From NCBI GenBank assembly GCA_913060975.1, contig CAJXVC010000003.1, positions 62,001-126,000 on the forward strand: a DNA stretch of 64,000 nt. Reading direction: 5' to 3'. Below are positions 28,775 through 37,405 of the stretch, in pieces. A program made the position numbers and the translations under genes. How positions within the stretch are numbered: position 1 is the stretch's first letter; every line of letters begins with the position of its first letter. The stretch is from an uncultured Gammaproteobacteria bacterium. Its GTDB lineage: Bacteria > Pseudomonadota > Gammaproteobacteria > Pseudomonadales > Pseudohongiellaceae. The notes beneath the pieces were generated by a model. The model was not told the origin of the DNA, made no database searches, and worked only from the letters and a program-made list of their open reading frames with translations.

Positions 28775-31210
28775 TCAGAATGTATTGGTTTTAAGAGTTT
28801 TGGAGCTGTAATCATTGCCAGCGAGGTGGTCAATAATCATGTCCGTCGTAATAGGTGCTGTATTGAACAGATGTCCGTCCAGTGCATCAGCAATCGCACT
28901 GGTCAGTGCAGCTGCAGCAGCACCTTGCGTAGGCTCACCAATACCGCGGCCACCGACCGGGTTCTGTGGGTCGGGAATATTCACGGCAGACATATTGGTC
29001 TGTACCGGAACATCCATATTTGTTGGCGGCTTGCTCTGGTAGATACCAGTGTTCGCCGGCAGGCCATTCTGAGGGTCATAGACATGACGCTCCAGATTGC
29101 TCAAGCCGATACCCCAGACCATTCCGCCACGCATGGCGTTCTGGAAATTCTTGGGATGTTGCACGGTACCGCAGTCTGCACACATGGCGTAATCGAGAAT
29201 CTCGATCTTGCCTGTATCCTTGTCGAGCTCGATTTCCATCATGCCGACCTGCAGGCCCGGGGGTTGTCCCTGACCAGGGATGTTGTCTTTGGCGACGCCA
29301 ACCAGACCAGTACCCGCCATACCTTGTACGGCGATCTGGGTTAGTGGGTTGATATCGTCAGGGTATTCTTCGCCACTGAACTTGCCACCAATTTCCATGG
29401 CGCGTTGCGCAGCTTCGGCATAAGTCAGGCCAATGCTGTCATCGCTGGTACGGAAGACACGCTCGCCACCGATGTCATAGTCATCGGGCGAACCGCCCAG
29501 ATCCATGGCTGCAATTTCTTTCAGCTTGTTAACAGCATCTTCGGCAGCGACCCAGTTGGTGCGGGTGTGCGTGAAGATTGTGTTACTACCGCCCTGGCCT
29601 GAACTGTGTGGCAGGAAGCGGTCGCTACGACCGTTGACAATTTCGCAACGTTCCCATGGCACTTGCAGGCGCTCAGCGGCGGCGCGACATGTCGCTGCAT
29701 AGGAATAAGTACCGAGGTTGCCAACACCACTGTGGATGTAGAGGCGACCGTCTGTACCAATGCGGATCAGGCCATCATAGCCACGACCACCGGCACCGTG
29801 GTAACCGATACCCACGCCGATACCGCGAACTTTGCTGCCGTTGACCTTCGGCTGGCCAATTTTTGCCTGATAGTCGAATTGACGCTCGACCTGTTCCAGT
29901 GCTTCGCGAGCGAAAGCGCTGGTAACCGGGCCTTGTGAGCCACCCTGGAAACCGCTGCTATTCACAACATTGCGCTTGCGGAATTCCACGCGGTCCAAAT
30001 TGACTGCCTTGGCAACCTTGTCAGTGATCGGTGCCAATACGGCAGCCATCTCATTCTGGCCGGGACCACGTTGGGCGCCGCGAGGTGTTGTATTGGTGTA
30101 TACAGAGATCATGCGAAAGCGCATATTCTCTGGCTGATACGCCACGGTGACATGTTGGGCAGAGGAGTTACCGCTACCGCCGCCAGTCATTCCGCCGTCA
30201 TTGACGATGACCAGATCCACGGCAGAGACTTTACCGTCTTCCTTCACGCCGACCTTGATCCAACCCTGCATACCCGAGCGTGCAGAGCCGATGTAGAACT
30301 CCTGCTCACGAGTAATACGCAATTGCACCGGGCGATTCAGAACGCGGGCGAAGTTACCTGAGATGGCCATGTAAGGATAAGGGCCGATCTTGGAACCAAA
30401 ACCGCCGCCTGTGGCTTCGTTAATGAACACCAGATCAGCAAGATCGATATTCAGCATACGGGCCAGACCAGCGTTGTTGGCGCTTTGTGACTGTGATGAA
30501 CCATGGAAGTAGCACTTGCCATTTTCCCAGTAAGCCATACAGGTACGCGCTTCCAGTGAATGGTGTGGGTAACCCATGGTGACAAATGGTTCTTCGATAA
30601 TGGCTGCCGCTTCGGCGAAGCCGGCATCGAGGTCGCCGAAAGCCCACTCGTTGGTGAACTCGGCACCGGCGGGTTCGCGACCGGCGCGCAAAGCGTCGAT
30701 TGCCGACTGTGGCCATTTGATCGATTTGATCTGGGCACCAACAATAGGGGCGCCTTCCGGGCCTTCTTCCTGCGTGCGCACTAAGGCGTTGCCGTCAGGG
30801 TAGGCATCCGGACCGCCTGGCTTGAGGCTTTCCAGAGGATCGACGACGAAATCGCGACGCTCGTACTGGACGCGAATGCGATCCAGTGCCGACTCAGCAA
30901 CTTCTTCAGTCGTCGCAGCGACGGCCAGAATTGGCTGCCCCACGTAAGTAATGTAGTCAGAAGCCAGTGCCGGATTGGCCGGCGGTGCAACGGGTGGCAA
31001 ATCGTCGGCGGTGAAGACACCAACCACGCCATCCATACGCAGTGCTTCTGAAGCATCGATGCTGACGATGCGGCCGCTAGGCATCGGGCTCGTCAACAGT
31101 CGTGCGAAAACCATGCCTTCAGCTTTGTAGTCTTCGGCATATTTAATCTCACCAGTGACCTTACCGGGCACATCTGGTGGCGTAAAATCGCGTCCAATTA
31201 GAGTACTCAT
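28775..31210 (-). CDS. molybdopterin-binding subunit of xanthine/aldehyde dehydrogenase
   Basis: large Mo subunit motifs (GGGFGSKIGPYPYMA; GRGIGEPTQGAAAAAL). Confidence 0.9.
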   Translation of the reverse strand: MSTLIGRDFTPPDVPGKVTGEIKYAEDYKAEGMVFARLLTSPMPSGRIVSIDASEALRMDGVVGVFTADDLPPVAPPANPALASDYITYVGQPILAVAATTEEVAESALDRIRVQYERRDFVVDPLESLKPGGPDAYPDGNALVRTQEEGPEGAPIVGAQIKSIKWPQSAIDALRAGREPAGAEFTNEWAFGDLDAGFAEAAAIIEEPFVTMGYPHHSLEARTCMAYWENGKCYFHGSSQSQSANNAGLARMLNIDLADLVFINEATGGGFGSKIGPYPYMAISGNFARVLNRPVQLRITREQEFYIGSARSGMQGWIKVGVKEDGKVSAVDLVIVNDGGMTGGGSGNSSAQHVTVAYQPENMRFRMISVYTNTTPRGAQRGPGQNEMAAVLAPITDKVAKAVNLDRVEFRKRNVVNSSGFQGGSQGPVTSAFAREALEQVERQFDYQAKIGQPKVNGSKVRGIGVGIGYHGAGGRGYDGLIRIGTDGRLYIHSGVGNLGTYSYAATCRAAAERLQVPWERCEIVNGRSDRFLPHSSGQGGSNTIFTHTRTNWVAAEDAVNKLKEIAAMDLGGSPDDYDIGGERVFRTSDDSIGLTYAEAAQRAMEIGGKFSGEEYPDDINPLTQIAVQGMAGTGLVGVAKDNIPGQGQPPGLQVGMMEIELDKDTGKIEILDYAMCADCGTVQHPKNFQNAMRGGMVWGIGLSNLERHVYDPQNGLPANTGIYQSKPPTNMDVPVQTNMSAVNIPDPQNPVGGRGIGEPTQGAAAAALTSAIADALDGHLFNTAPITTDMIIDHLAGNDYSSKTLKTNTF

Positions 31211-31800
31211 GCTAACTGCCCCGAGGCGCGTAACACGCCATTGATATAATGTTCATAGGCACCGCAACGGCATAGATTTCCTGACAATCCCTTGCGCACT
31301 TCTTCGCGGCTTGGGCTTGGGTTGCTGTTAAGCAACGCCACCGCCGACATGACCTGGCCTGGGGTGCAGAAACCGCACTGTGGTGAGTTCTCATCGATGA
31401 AAGCTTGCTGCACGGGGTGCAAAGTTCCATCAGCGGCTTTCAAGCCTTCGATGGACACCACGGATTTGCCTTTCATGTTGTGAGTAAGAACTGAACATGC
31501 GTAATTGGGAACACCATCGATCAACACCGTACAGGCACCACACTCACCCCGGTTGCAACCAATCTTGGTTCCGGTGAGGTCGAGTTTGTAGCGCAGGGTA
31601 TAGGCGAGGGTTTCGGATGGCATGACGTCAACGGGGCGACTGCGGCCGTTGATATTGAGTGTTATCAAGCGTTCAGCAGAACCAGCTCCGGATTGAGCGT
31701 TGGCTGCAAGGTAAAAACCGGTGCCTGTTGTAGCGGCGGCGCCGGAGAATATTACCCCCTTGATAAAACGTCTGCGTGTTAGTTTGGAAGTCACTGACAT
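31207..31800 (-). CDS. Tat-exported 2Fe-2S subunit of xanthine/aldehyde dehydrogenase
   Basis: LTRRRFIKG Tat motif; CNRGECGACTVLIDG, CGFCTPGQ, CRCG; start reset to MSVTSK. Confidence 0.9.
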   Translation of the reverse strand: MSVTSKLTRRRFIKGVIFSGAAATTGTGFYLAANAQSGAGSAERLITLNINGRSRPVDVMPSETLAYTLRYKLDLTGTKIGCNRGECGACTVLIDGVPNYACSVLTHNMKGKSVVSIEGLKAADGTLHPVQQAFIDENSPQCGFCTPGQVMSAVALLNSNPSPSREEVRKGLSGNLCRCGAYEHYINGVLRASGQLA

Positions 31801-32127
31801 AGCTCCGTTTATTGTTGTATAGAAACACCTGAAGAAAGGGGTTCGCCAGGTGCGTACTCGCTGCATATATAGCTACCCCCGAGGCTAGTCGCTTTAGCCC
31901 CAAAAAGCAACAAAGCCGGCCCTGCCAAAGGGCATGAAATCGAGTAAAAACGGGCACTTAACGTAAACCCCGACAGAAAAGTTACATACTGTCACAAACC
32001 CCGTTAGCAGGCTGAAAAAGCGATCAATTGCTCGCTGCAACTTGCTAATTCCCACATTGCTGCCTACCTTACTTTCTCATTGTGTTGACGCGGCGATTTT
32101 GTGCCGCCCCTACAGGATTTACCGACC

Positions 32128-33741
32128 ATGAAACCACGCTATTGCCTGCGCCTTGCTGCATTCTGTTTGGGTTGTGCCAGTGCATCTGTGCAGGCGGCAG
32201 ATGCACTGCTACCGGCGACCATGATGACCGCTGCCGAGCGCAGCGACTATGTGCGCACCTCAACCTTTGCTGAAGTTATCGCGGTGCTGGATGCTTTGCA
32301 GGCCCAGTCGGAGCTGTTGCACCGGGAGCGCTTGCTGCTCACTCGTGAAGGGCGGGATGTGCCCATTGTGGTGCTGGCCGATCCACCAGTGACCAGCCCA
32401 GAGCAGGCCCAAGCCTCTGAAAAACCAGTGATTTATATTCAGGGCAATATTCACGGCGGAGAGGTCGAAGGCAAGGAGGCGGCCTTGATTCTGATGCGGG
32501 ATATTCTGTTCGGCGACAAACAGCATTTGCTGGCCAATCAGATTCTGGTGTTCGTGCCGATTTACAACGCCGATGGCAATGATGCCATGGCGGACGACAA
32601 CCGGCCCAATCAGGAATACAGCCCACTGATGACCGGAGTGCGTACTGCCCACGGTCTTGATCTGAATCGTGACGGCATGATTATCGAGGCCGATGAAACC
32701 CGCGCCCTGATGCGCAACGTGATTCAGCGCTGGGACCCGGATTTGTTCGTTGACCTGCACACCACCAACGGCACCTGGCATGGTTATTCGTTGACCTATG
32801 CACCGTCCTATCACACCGCCGGCGACCCAACGACTTCTGAGTTCACCAGTGACGTCCTGTTGCCGACCATTGCACAGGCTGTGCAAGACAAGTTTGCTCT
32901 CGATTTTGGCTGGTACGGCGGTTTCGACTATCGCGACTGGCCGCCAACCGAACTGCGCACTTACCATCATGCGCCGCGCTACCTGACCAATCAGATGGCG
33001 CTACGCAATCGCATGGCGATTCTCAGCGAGACGTTCTCCCATGACCGTTTTTACAAACGCGTGCATGCGGCCAATGTGTTTATCGAAGAGATTCTGGAAT
33101 TCACCCACGTGCATGGCCAGGAAATTCGCCGCCTGAATCGCGCCGCAGATGCGCGCACGGCGCAACAAACTGTTGGGGCCGAGAAAGGTGTGGCGTTCAC
33201 GATGGTGCCCAGAGAGGAGCCGCTCGACCTACTGAGTTATCGGTATATTCCTTTTGCGGCGGAAGATGGCACGACTGACTTTGCGCGCAGCTCTGAATTG
33301 GTGGTCATTGAAGGTGTGGCGAACTATAACGCCTTCGAACCCATTCGCACCGCCGCCTTTCCCAGCGCCTATGTATTCAGCTCAGCGTTCGCAGGTTTGG
33401 CTGACAAACTGGCGCAACACGGTATTCATGTTGGGCAGTTGGAAGCGGATACGACTTTCACTGGTCAGGTATACGACGTGACAGGTATCGCCAAGCAGGA
33501 CTATCAATTGAACGGTCACAGCAACAGTCTGTTGCAGGGCGAGTTTCGCTCAGTAAGCCGTACTTATTCGCGCGGGGACTATATCGTCGACATGAGTAAT
33601 CGGCTGGCCAATTTGATTTTCTATTTACTGGAACCGGAAAGCGATGACGGGTTGGCGTTTTGGAACGCCTTCGATGAGATCCTGGAGCCGGCACTTGATG
33701 CGCGCGGCGATGCGGAATACCCCATATTTAAAGTGTTATAA
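32128..33741 (+). CDS. M14 family zinc carboxypeptidase
   Basis: IQGNIHGGEVEGKEA, LNRDGM, DLHTTNGT; signal peptide. Confidence 0.85.
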   Translation: MKPRYCLRLAAFCLGCASASVQAADALLPATMMTAAERSDYVRTSTFAEVIAVLDALQAQSELLHRERLLLTREGRDVPIVVLADPPVTSPEQAQASEKPVIYIQGNIHGGEVEGKEAALILMRDILFGDKQHLLANQILVFVPIYNADGNDAMADDNRPNQEYSPLMTGVRTAHGLDLNRDGMIIEADETRALMRNVIQRWDPDLFVDLHTTNGTWHGYSLTYAPSYHTAGDPTTSEFTSDVLLPTIAQAVQDKFALDFGWYGGFDYRDWPPTELRTYHHAPRYLTNQMALRNRMAILSETFSHDRFYKRVHAANVFIEEILEFTHVHGQEIRRLNRAADARTAQQTVGAEKGVAFTMVPREEPLDLLSYRYIPFAAEDGTTDFARSSELVVIEGVANYNAFEPIRTAAFPSAYVFSSAFAGLADKLAQHGIHVGQLEADTTFTGQVYDVTGIAKQDYQLNGHSNSLLQGEFRSVSRTYSRGDYIVDMSNRLANLIFYLLEPESDDGLAFWNAFDEILEPALDARGDAEYPIFKVL

Positions 33742-33802
33742 AATCGCGTGTGACGGCCGTCAAGAAAAGACCGGTAATTACTGTCACGTGTCGGGATTGG
33801 AA

Positions 33803-33833
33803 CCCGGACTGCACACTCAATGCGCAGTCCGGG
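33803..33833. terminator. hairpin between convergent genes, possible terminator
   Basis: CCCGGACTGC-N11-GCAGTCCGGG; lacks a clear T tract. Confidence 0.4.
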
Positions 33834-33843
33834 CGGTCAGCGG

Positions 33844-36225
33844 TTAGAAATTGGCATTAATGCTTAGCCAAAAATTACGCGCCTTGTCCTTGTTGTTGTA
33901 GTCGTCAATGAAGTCCGGGGTGTAGCTGCCATCAGCTTCCTGCACGAACAAAGTCTGAAAGCCGGTAAAATCTTCATCCAGCAAGTTATTGACCCGTGCG
34001 CTGAGCGTGATGCGGTCATTGATATGATACTGGGCACCCAGATGCAGCACATCATAAGCGTTATAGTACAGATCGTTACCGTTGGCATCAGTACCCCGGA
34101 AGCGATCCGAACGTGATTCCATGGTCAGCTGTAAACTTGCTGCAGTAGTCACATACCAATCCAGTGTCGTATTAAACATGGTCTCGGCGGTGTTGGTGAG
34201 CGGTTGGCCAGCGTCTGGACCGGTCAGTTGCTCGCTGTCAGTCCACGTGTAGTTGGCACGTAGTGATAATTGTTCCAGTAACTGATAACGACCCGCGATT
34301 TCCAGACCCTGAATTTCAGCCTCATCGATATTGACCCGTTGCGAATAGCTGGTGTAATTCAACTCGCCGTAAGAACCGAGATTGGCACAAGGTCTGACGC
34401 CACCGGTTTGTTCACAACTAAGACTGGTTTCGCCGCGGGAGATCTTGTCCTTAAAATCATTGAGGAAGTAGGTGATATTGAAATTGTGACTGTTCTGAGT
34501 AGAGGTCCAGTACAACGCTATTTCTTTGTTCACGCTGGTTTCCGGTTTCAGGTCCGGATTGCCCACAAAGGGCGAAGTACCCTGGCCGCCAAAGCCAGTG
34601 ACGCCGTCATATAAATCTGTTGTCTTGGGCGTCTTGTAGCCCGTACTAACACCACCTTTAACCGTCCAGGCATCGCTGAGTGTATACACAGCATAGGCGC
34701 GTGGACTCAGGTGCTGACCGAAGACCTGATGATCGTCATGGCGCAGACCAAAGGTGAGCGTCAGTGGGTCGACTGGTGTCCAATTGTCCTCGGCAAATAA
34801 CGAGAACATTTCATGATTTTGGACAACGCCGGCGCCATCCAGTCCGCCTTCCATACCAAACACACCGTCATCGAGTTCGCCGTCAATCACCTGACCACCA
34901 ACGACAAAATGATGCCGTCCACCAAAACCCTCAACCGGCTTCTCAAGGCGCACATCCAGTGTGTATTGCTTGCTGTCCAGATTACGTGCGGGACGCGGTA
35001 AGAAGGTCGCTTCGGCCAGAGAGCGGCGCTCGTCCTCAGACAGGCTGGCGTATTCGCCGGTACCGTCCCACATCTCCTGCAGATTCAATCGTTCGGCCAC
35101 CGTTAGCGGCAAGGTGCGACCTGCATTGCTGGTATCGATATAGGCCAGAGAGACCAGACTTTTGGCGAAGCCCCAATCCGCATCATGTGTCAGTGCCCAT
35201 TGATTGCGGTCAAACTGCTGATCAGCTGCGTAGCCGGCACGGGGATTCACTTGACCGCCGCGTTCTTGCCAGATGGAACTGATATTGTCGACAGTGCCGA
35301 GGGGGTAGGAAAGGGTGCCCAGATTATTCTCAAAGGGCGTGTTGTCATATTTCTGTTGCGAGACATCGTAGTCGAAGCTGACTCGCTGTTCCGCTGCAGG
35401 CGTCCAGTTGAGTGTGAACCCATAGGTCTTGTTGGTGTTGTCGACTGTTTTGCCGCCGCGGCCAAATCCCAGTGCGCGTTCGTGGGATTCACCGGCTGGA
35501 TCATAAATGAGTTCGTATTCGGGCTCGGAAGCTTCGCGTTCATACCAGGAGCCACGCAGGGCAAGACTAAGAGTGTCATCGATCAGTGGGCCGAATATCG
35601 CCAGATCATAGGTTGTATCAGCGCCAAAGGCTTTGTTTTCCTGAAAGCTGTGGCCAGCAGTCACAGAGCCAGACCAGCTTTGCGCTGAAGATTTTGTAAT
35701 GATGTTGATGACACCGCCAAGCGCATCGGCACCATACAGGGTAGAAGCAGGGCCGCGAATAACTTCGATGCGCTCGATCGCTTCCAGGGGTGGCACATGA
35801 TTGAACTGGTTGCCGCCAAAGTTGTTTGGATAGATATCGCCATGATTGTTCTGGCGCTTGCCATCCACCAGCAGCAAGGTGTAATCCGAGCCCATGCCGC
35901 GCATGCTGATCGTGCGTTGGCCGGTTTTATCGGACGTCTCACCGACGTCAACACCTTCCAATTCACGCACGGCATCAATCAGCGTGATGTAAGGGCGTTT
36001 TTGCAATTCGGCGCTGCTGACGACTGAAATACTGGCTGGGGCATCGACCAAGCGCTGGCTGATGCCAGAGGCAGTCACAACAATTTCTTCGACGCCGTCA
36101 CCAGACCCGGATTGCGCAGCGCTCATGCTGGCACTCAAGCCAAACAGGGCGATAGCAATACCCTGGCTGACTTTGTTGCTAAGAAAGTGGGAACCCGCTG
36201 GCCCGCGTGCGGCTTCTAGTGGCAT
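33844..36225 (-). CDS. TonB-dependent receptor (catecholate siderophore type)
   Basis: EEIVVTASG TonB box/plug, plug IEVIRGPASTLYGADALGGVINI, terminal aromatic F. Confidence 0.9.
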   Translation of the reverse strand: MPLEAARGPAGSHFLSNKVSQGIAIALFGLSASMSAAQSGSGDGVEEIVVTASGISQRLVDAPASISVVSSAELQKRPYITLIDAVRELEGVDVGETSDKTGQRTISMRGMGSDYTLLLVDGKRQNNHGDIYPNNFGGNQFNHVPPLEAIERIEVIRGPASTLYGADALGGVINIITKSSAQSWSGSVTAGHSFQENKAFGADTTYDLAIFGPLIDDTLSLALRGSWYEREASEPEYELIYDPAGESHERALGFGRGGKTVDNTNKTYGFTLNWTPAAEQRVSFDYDVSQQKYDNTPFENNLGTLSYPLGTVDNISSIWQERGGQVNPRAGYAADQQFDRNQWALTHDADWGFAKSLVSLAYIDTSNAGRTLPLTVAERLNLQEMWDGTGEYASLSEDERRSLAEATFLPRPARNLDSKQYTLDVRLEKPVEGFGGRHHFVVGGQVIDGELDDGVFGMEGGLDGAGVVQNHEMFSLFAEDNWTPVDPLTLTFGLRHDDHQVFGQHLSPRAYAVYTLSDAWTVKGGVSTGYKTPKTTDLYDGVTGFGGQGTSPFVGNPDLKPETSVNKEIALYWTSTQNSHNFNITYFLNDFKDKISRGETSLSCEQTGGVRPCANLGSYGELNYTSYSQRVNIDEAEIQGLEIAGRYQLLEQLSLRANYTWTDSEQLTGPDAGQPLTNTAETMFNTTLDWYVTTAASLQLTMESRSDRFRGTDANGNDLYYNAYDVLHLGAQYHINDRITLSARVNNLLDEDFTGFQTLFVQEADGSYTPDFIDDYNNKDKARNFWLSINANF

Positions 36226-36254
36226 GGTGTTGCTCCTGCTGTGAATGAAAACGC

Positions 36255-36273
36255 GAATGATAATGATTCTCAG
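36255..36273 (-). promoter_or_regulatory. Fur box
   Basis: CTGAGAATCATTATCATTC upstream of the TonB-dependent receptor; close to the Fur 19-mer. Confidence 0.75.
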
Positions 36274-36477
36274 TTGTTAATGCAACGTAAAGATGATGGC
36301 AAGCTCTAGTCATGGCTTTTCGAAGTTGGCAACTGCTGCTATCTGGCGGGAACTGCAGGAGGTGAGAATGGCTTGGTCGGAGCCGGGGAGTTGTTGGGGC
36401 AATCAGAGCGAGCCAAACGGCAGTTGAAAGATTGAGAATCCGGGAGTCCGATCAGAGGCTAATCGGATTACTGGCGA

Positions 36478-37269
36478 CTAATACTCGGTGATATCCGCCA
36501 TCTCAATTTCGCCAAGCCCAAACAAGACACTGCAGTCGGACGCATCCTGGAGGATATGCCCGGCGGTGGGAAACATGGCCATGCCGTCACCGGTAAAGCG
36601 CGGATCATCACACTCGCCGTCATTGGCATACTCGCCACTGTCGTCGCCGAAGTCGATATCGCTGTTCACCATGTTGTGCAGCAAGTTATCGAGTGAGGCA
36701 TTGGCATTGAGATTGGCCCACATGGTGGCGCTGTATTCAGTGACCAGTATAGTCACCTCGTCGGAATTTCCTGAGCTGGCCTGCTTGCCGACCATGACCA
36801 GATAATCGCCACCGGGCGCGGGTGAGATTTCCACCCCGGGATTGCCATAGCGCAAGTGTGTTGAGTCCTCGTTACAGTAGAGCGTGCCGTCTGGTGCGCG
36901 CACTATTAGCGCTGTGTCATCCATTGCGTCGGCGAAAATACCAAGTCGGTCGCTGCCAGCATAATGAACAACAAGTGCTGCATCAGCCGGGTCAAAGTGA
37001 CCGCTGCAATTACTGGTATTGAGGGGGTTGGTCAACAAGCTGGTGACCACTAGCGAGTGACTTGCAGGGTCAGGCGAGAAGCCTACTGGCAGAGTTATGG
37101 TTGCGCTGCTGCTAGTCATTGCCTTTGATTCCTGCGCGGTGACGGGTAGCGCTGCGGCAATACCAGCAACGGCTGTCAAAGCGGCTAGCCTGATACGAGT
37201 CTTACTTCTTGATAAATAGCTGAATAGAAAGCAGTCGAAGAAGGGGCGGTAAAAAGAGCTGGGCAGCAC
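36478..37269 (-). CDS. secreted hypothetical protein with DFGDDSGEYANDGECDDPRF motif
   Basis: signal peptide; Asp/Cys-rich C-terminal motif. Confidence 0.6.
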   Translation of the reverse strand: MLPSSFYRPFFDCFLFSYLSRSKTRIRLAALTAVAGIAAALPVTAQESKAMTSSSATITLPVGFSPDPASHSLVVTSLLTNPLNTSNCSGHFDPADAALVVHYAGSDRLGIFADAMDDTALIVRAPDGTLYCNEDSTHLRYGNPGVEISPAPGGDYLVMVGKQASSGNSDEVTILVTEYSATMWANLNANASLDNLLHNMVNSDIDFGDDSGEYANDGECDDPRFTGDGMAMFPTAGHILQDASDCSVLFGLGEIEMADITEY

Positions 37270-37360
37270 TGCTATCTAAATCCTGTAAGGGCAATGGAAA
37301 GTCGGGGCGCAGTGTAACGTATATTGAGCTGGCAGTGGGTAGTAAGCAGGCATAAAAAAA

Positions 37361-37384
37361 CCCGGCCACCTTGCGGTAACCGGG
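37361..37384 (-). terminator. Rho-independent terminator
   Basis: minus strand CCCGGTTACC-GCAA-GGTGGCCGGG followed by TTTTTTT. Confidence 0.85.
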
Positions 37385-37405
37385 CTTTTCGTTAGATCAG
37401 CTTGC

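Noticed and set aside
32260-32970. 236-aa minus-strand ORF
   Set aside because: Antisense to the M14 carboxypeptidase, which has clear zinc motifs in its own frame.
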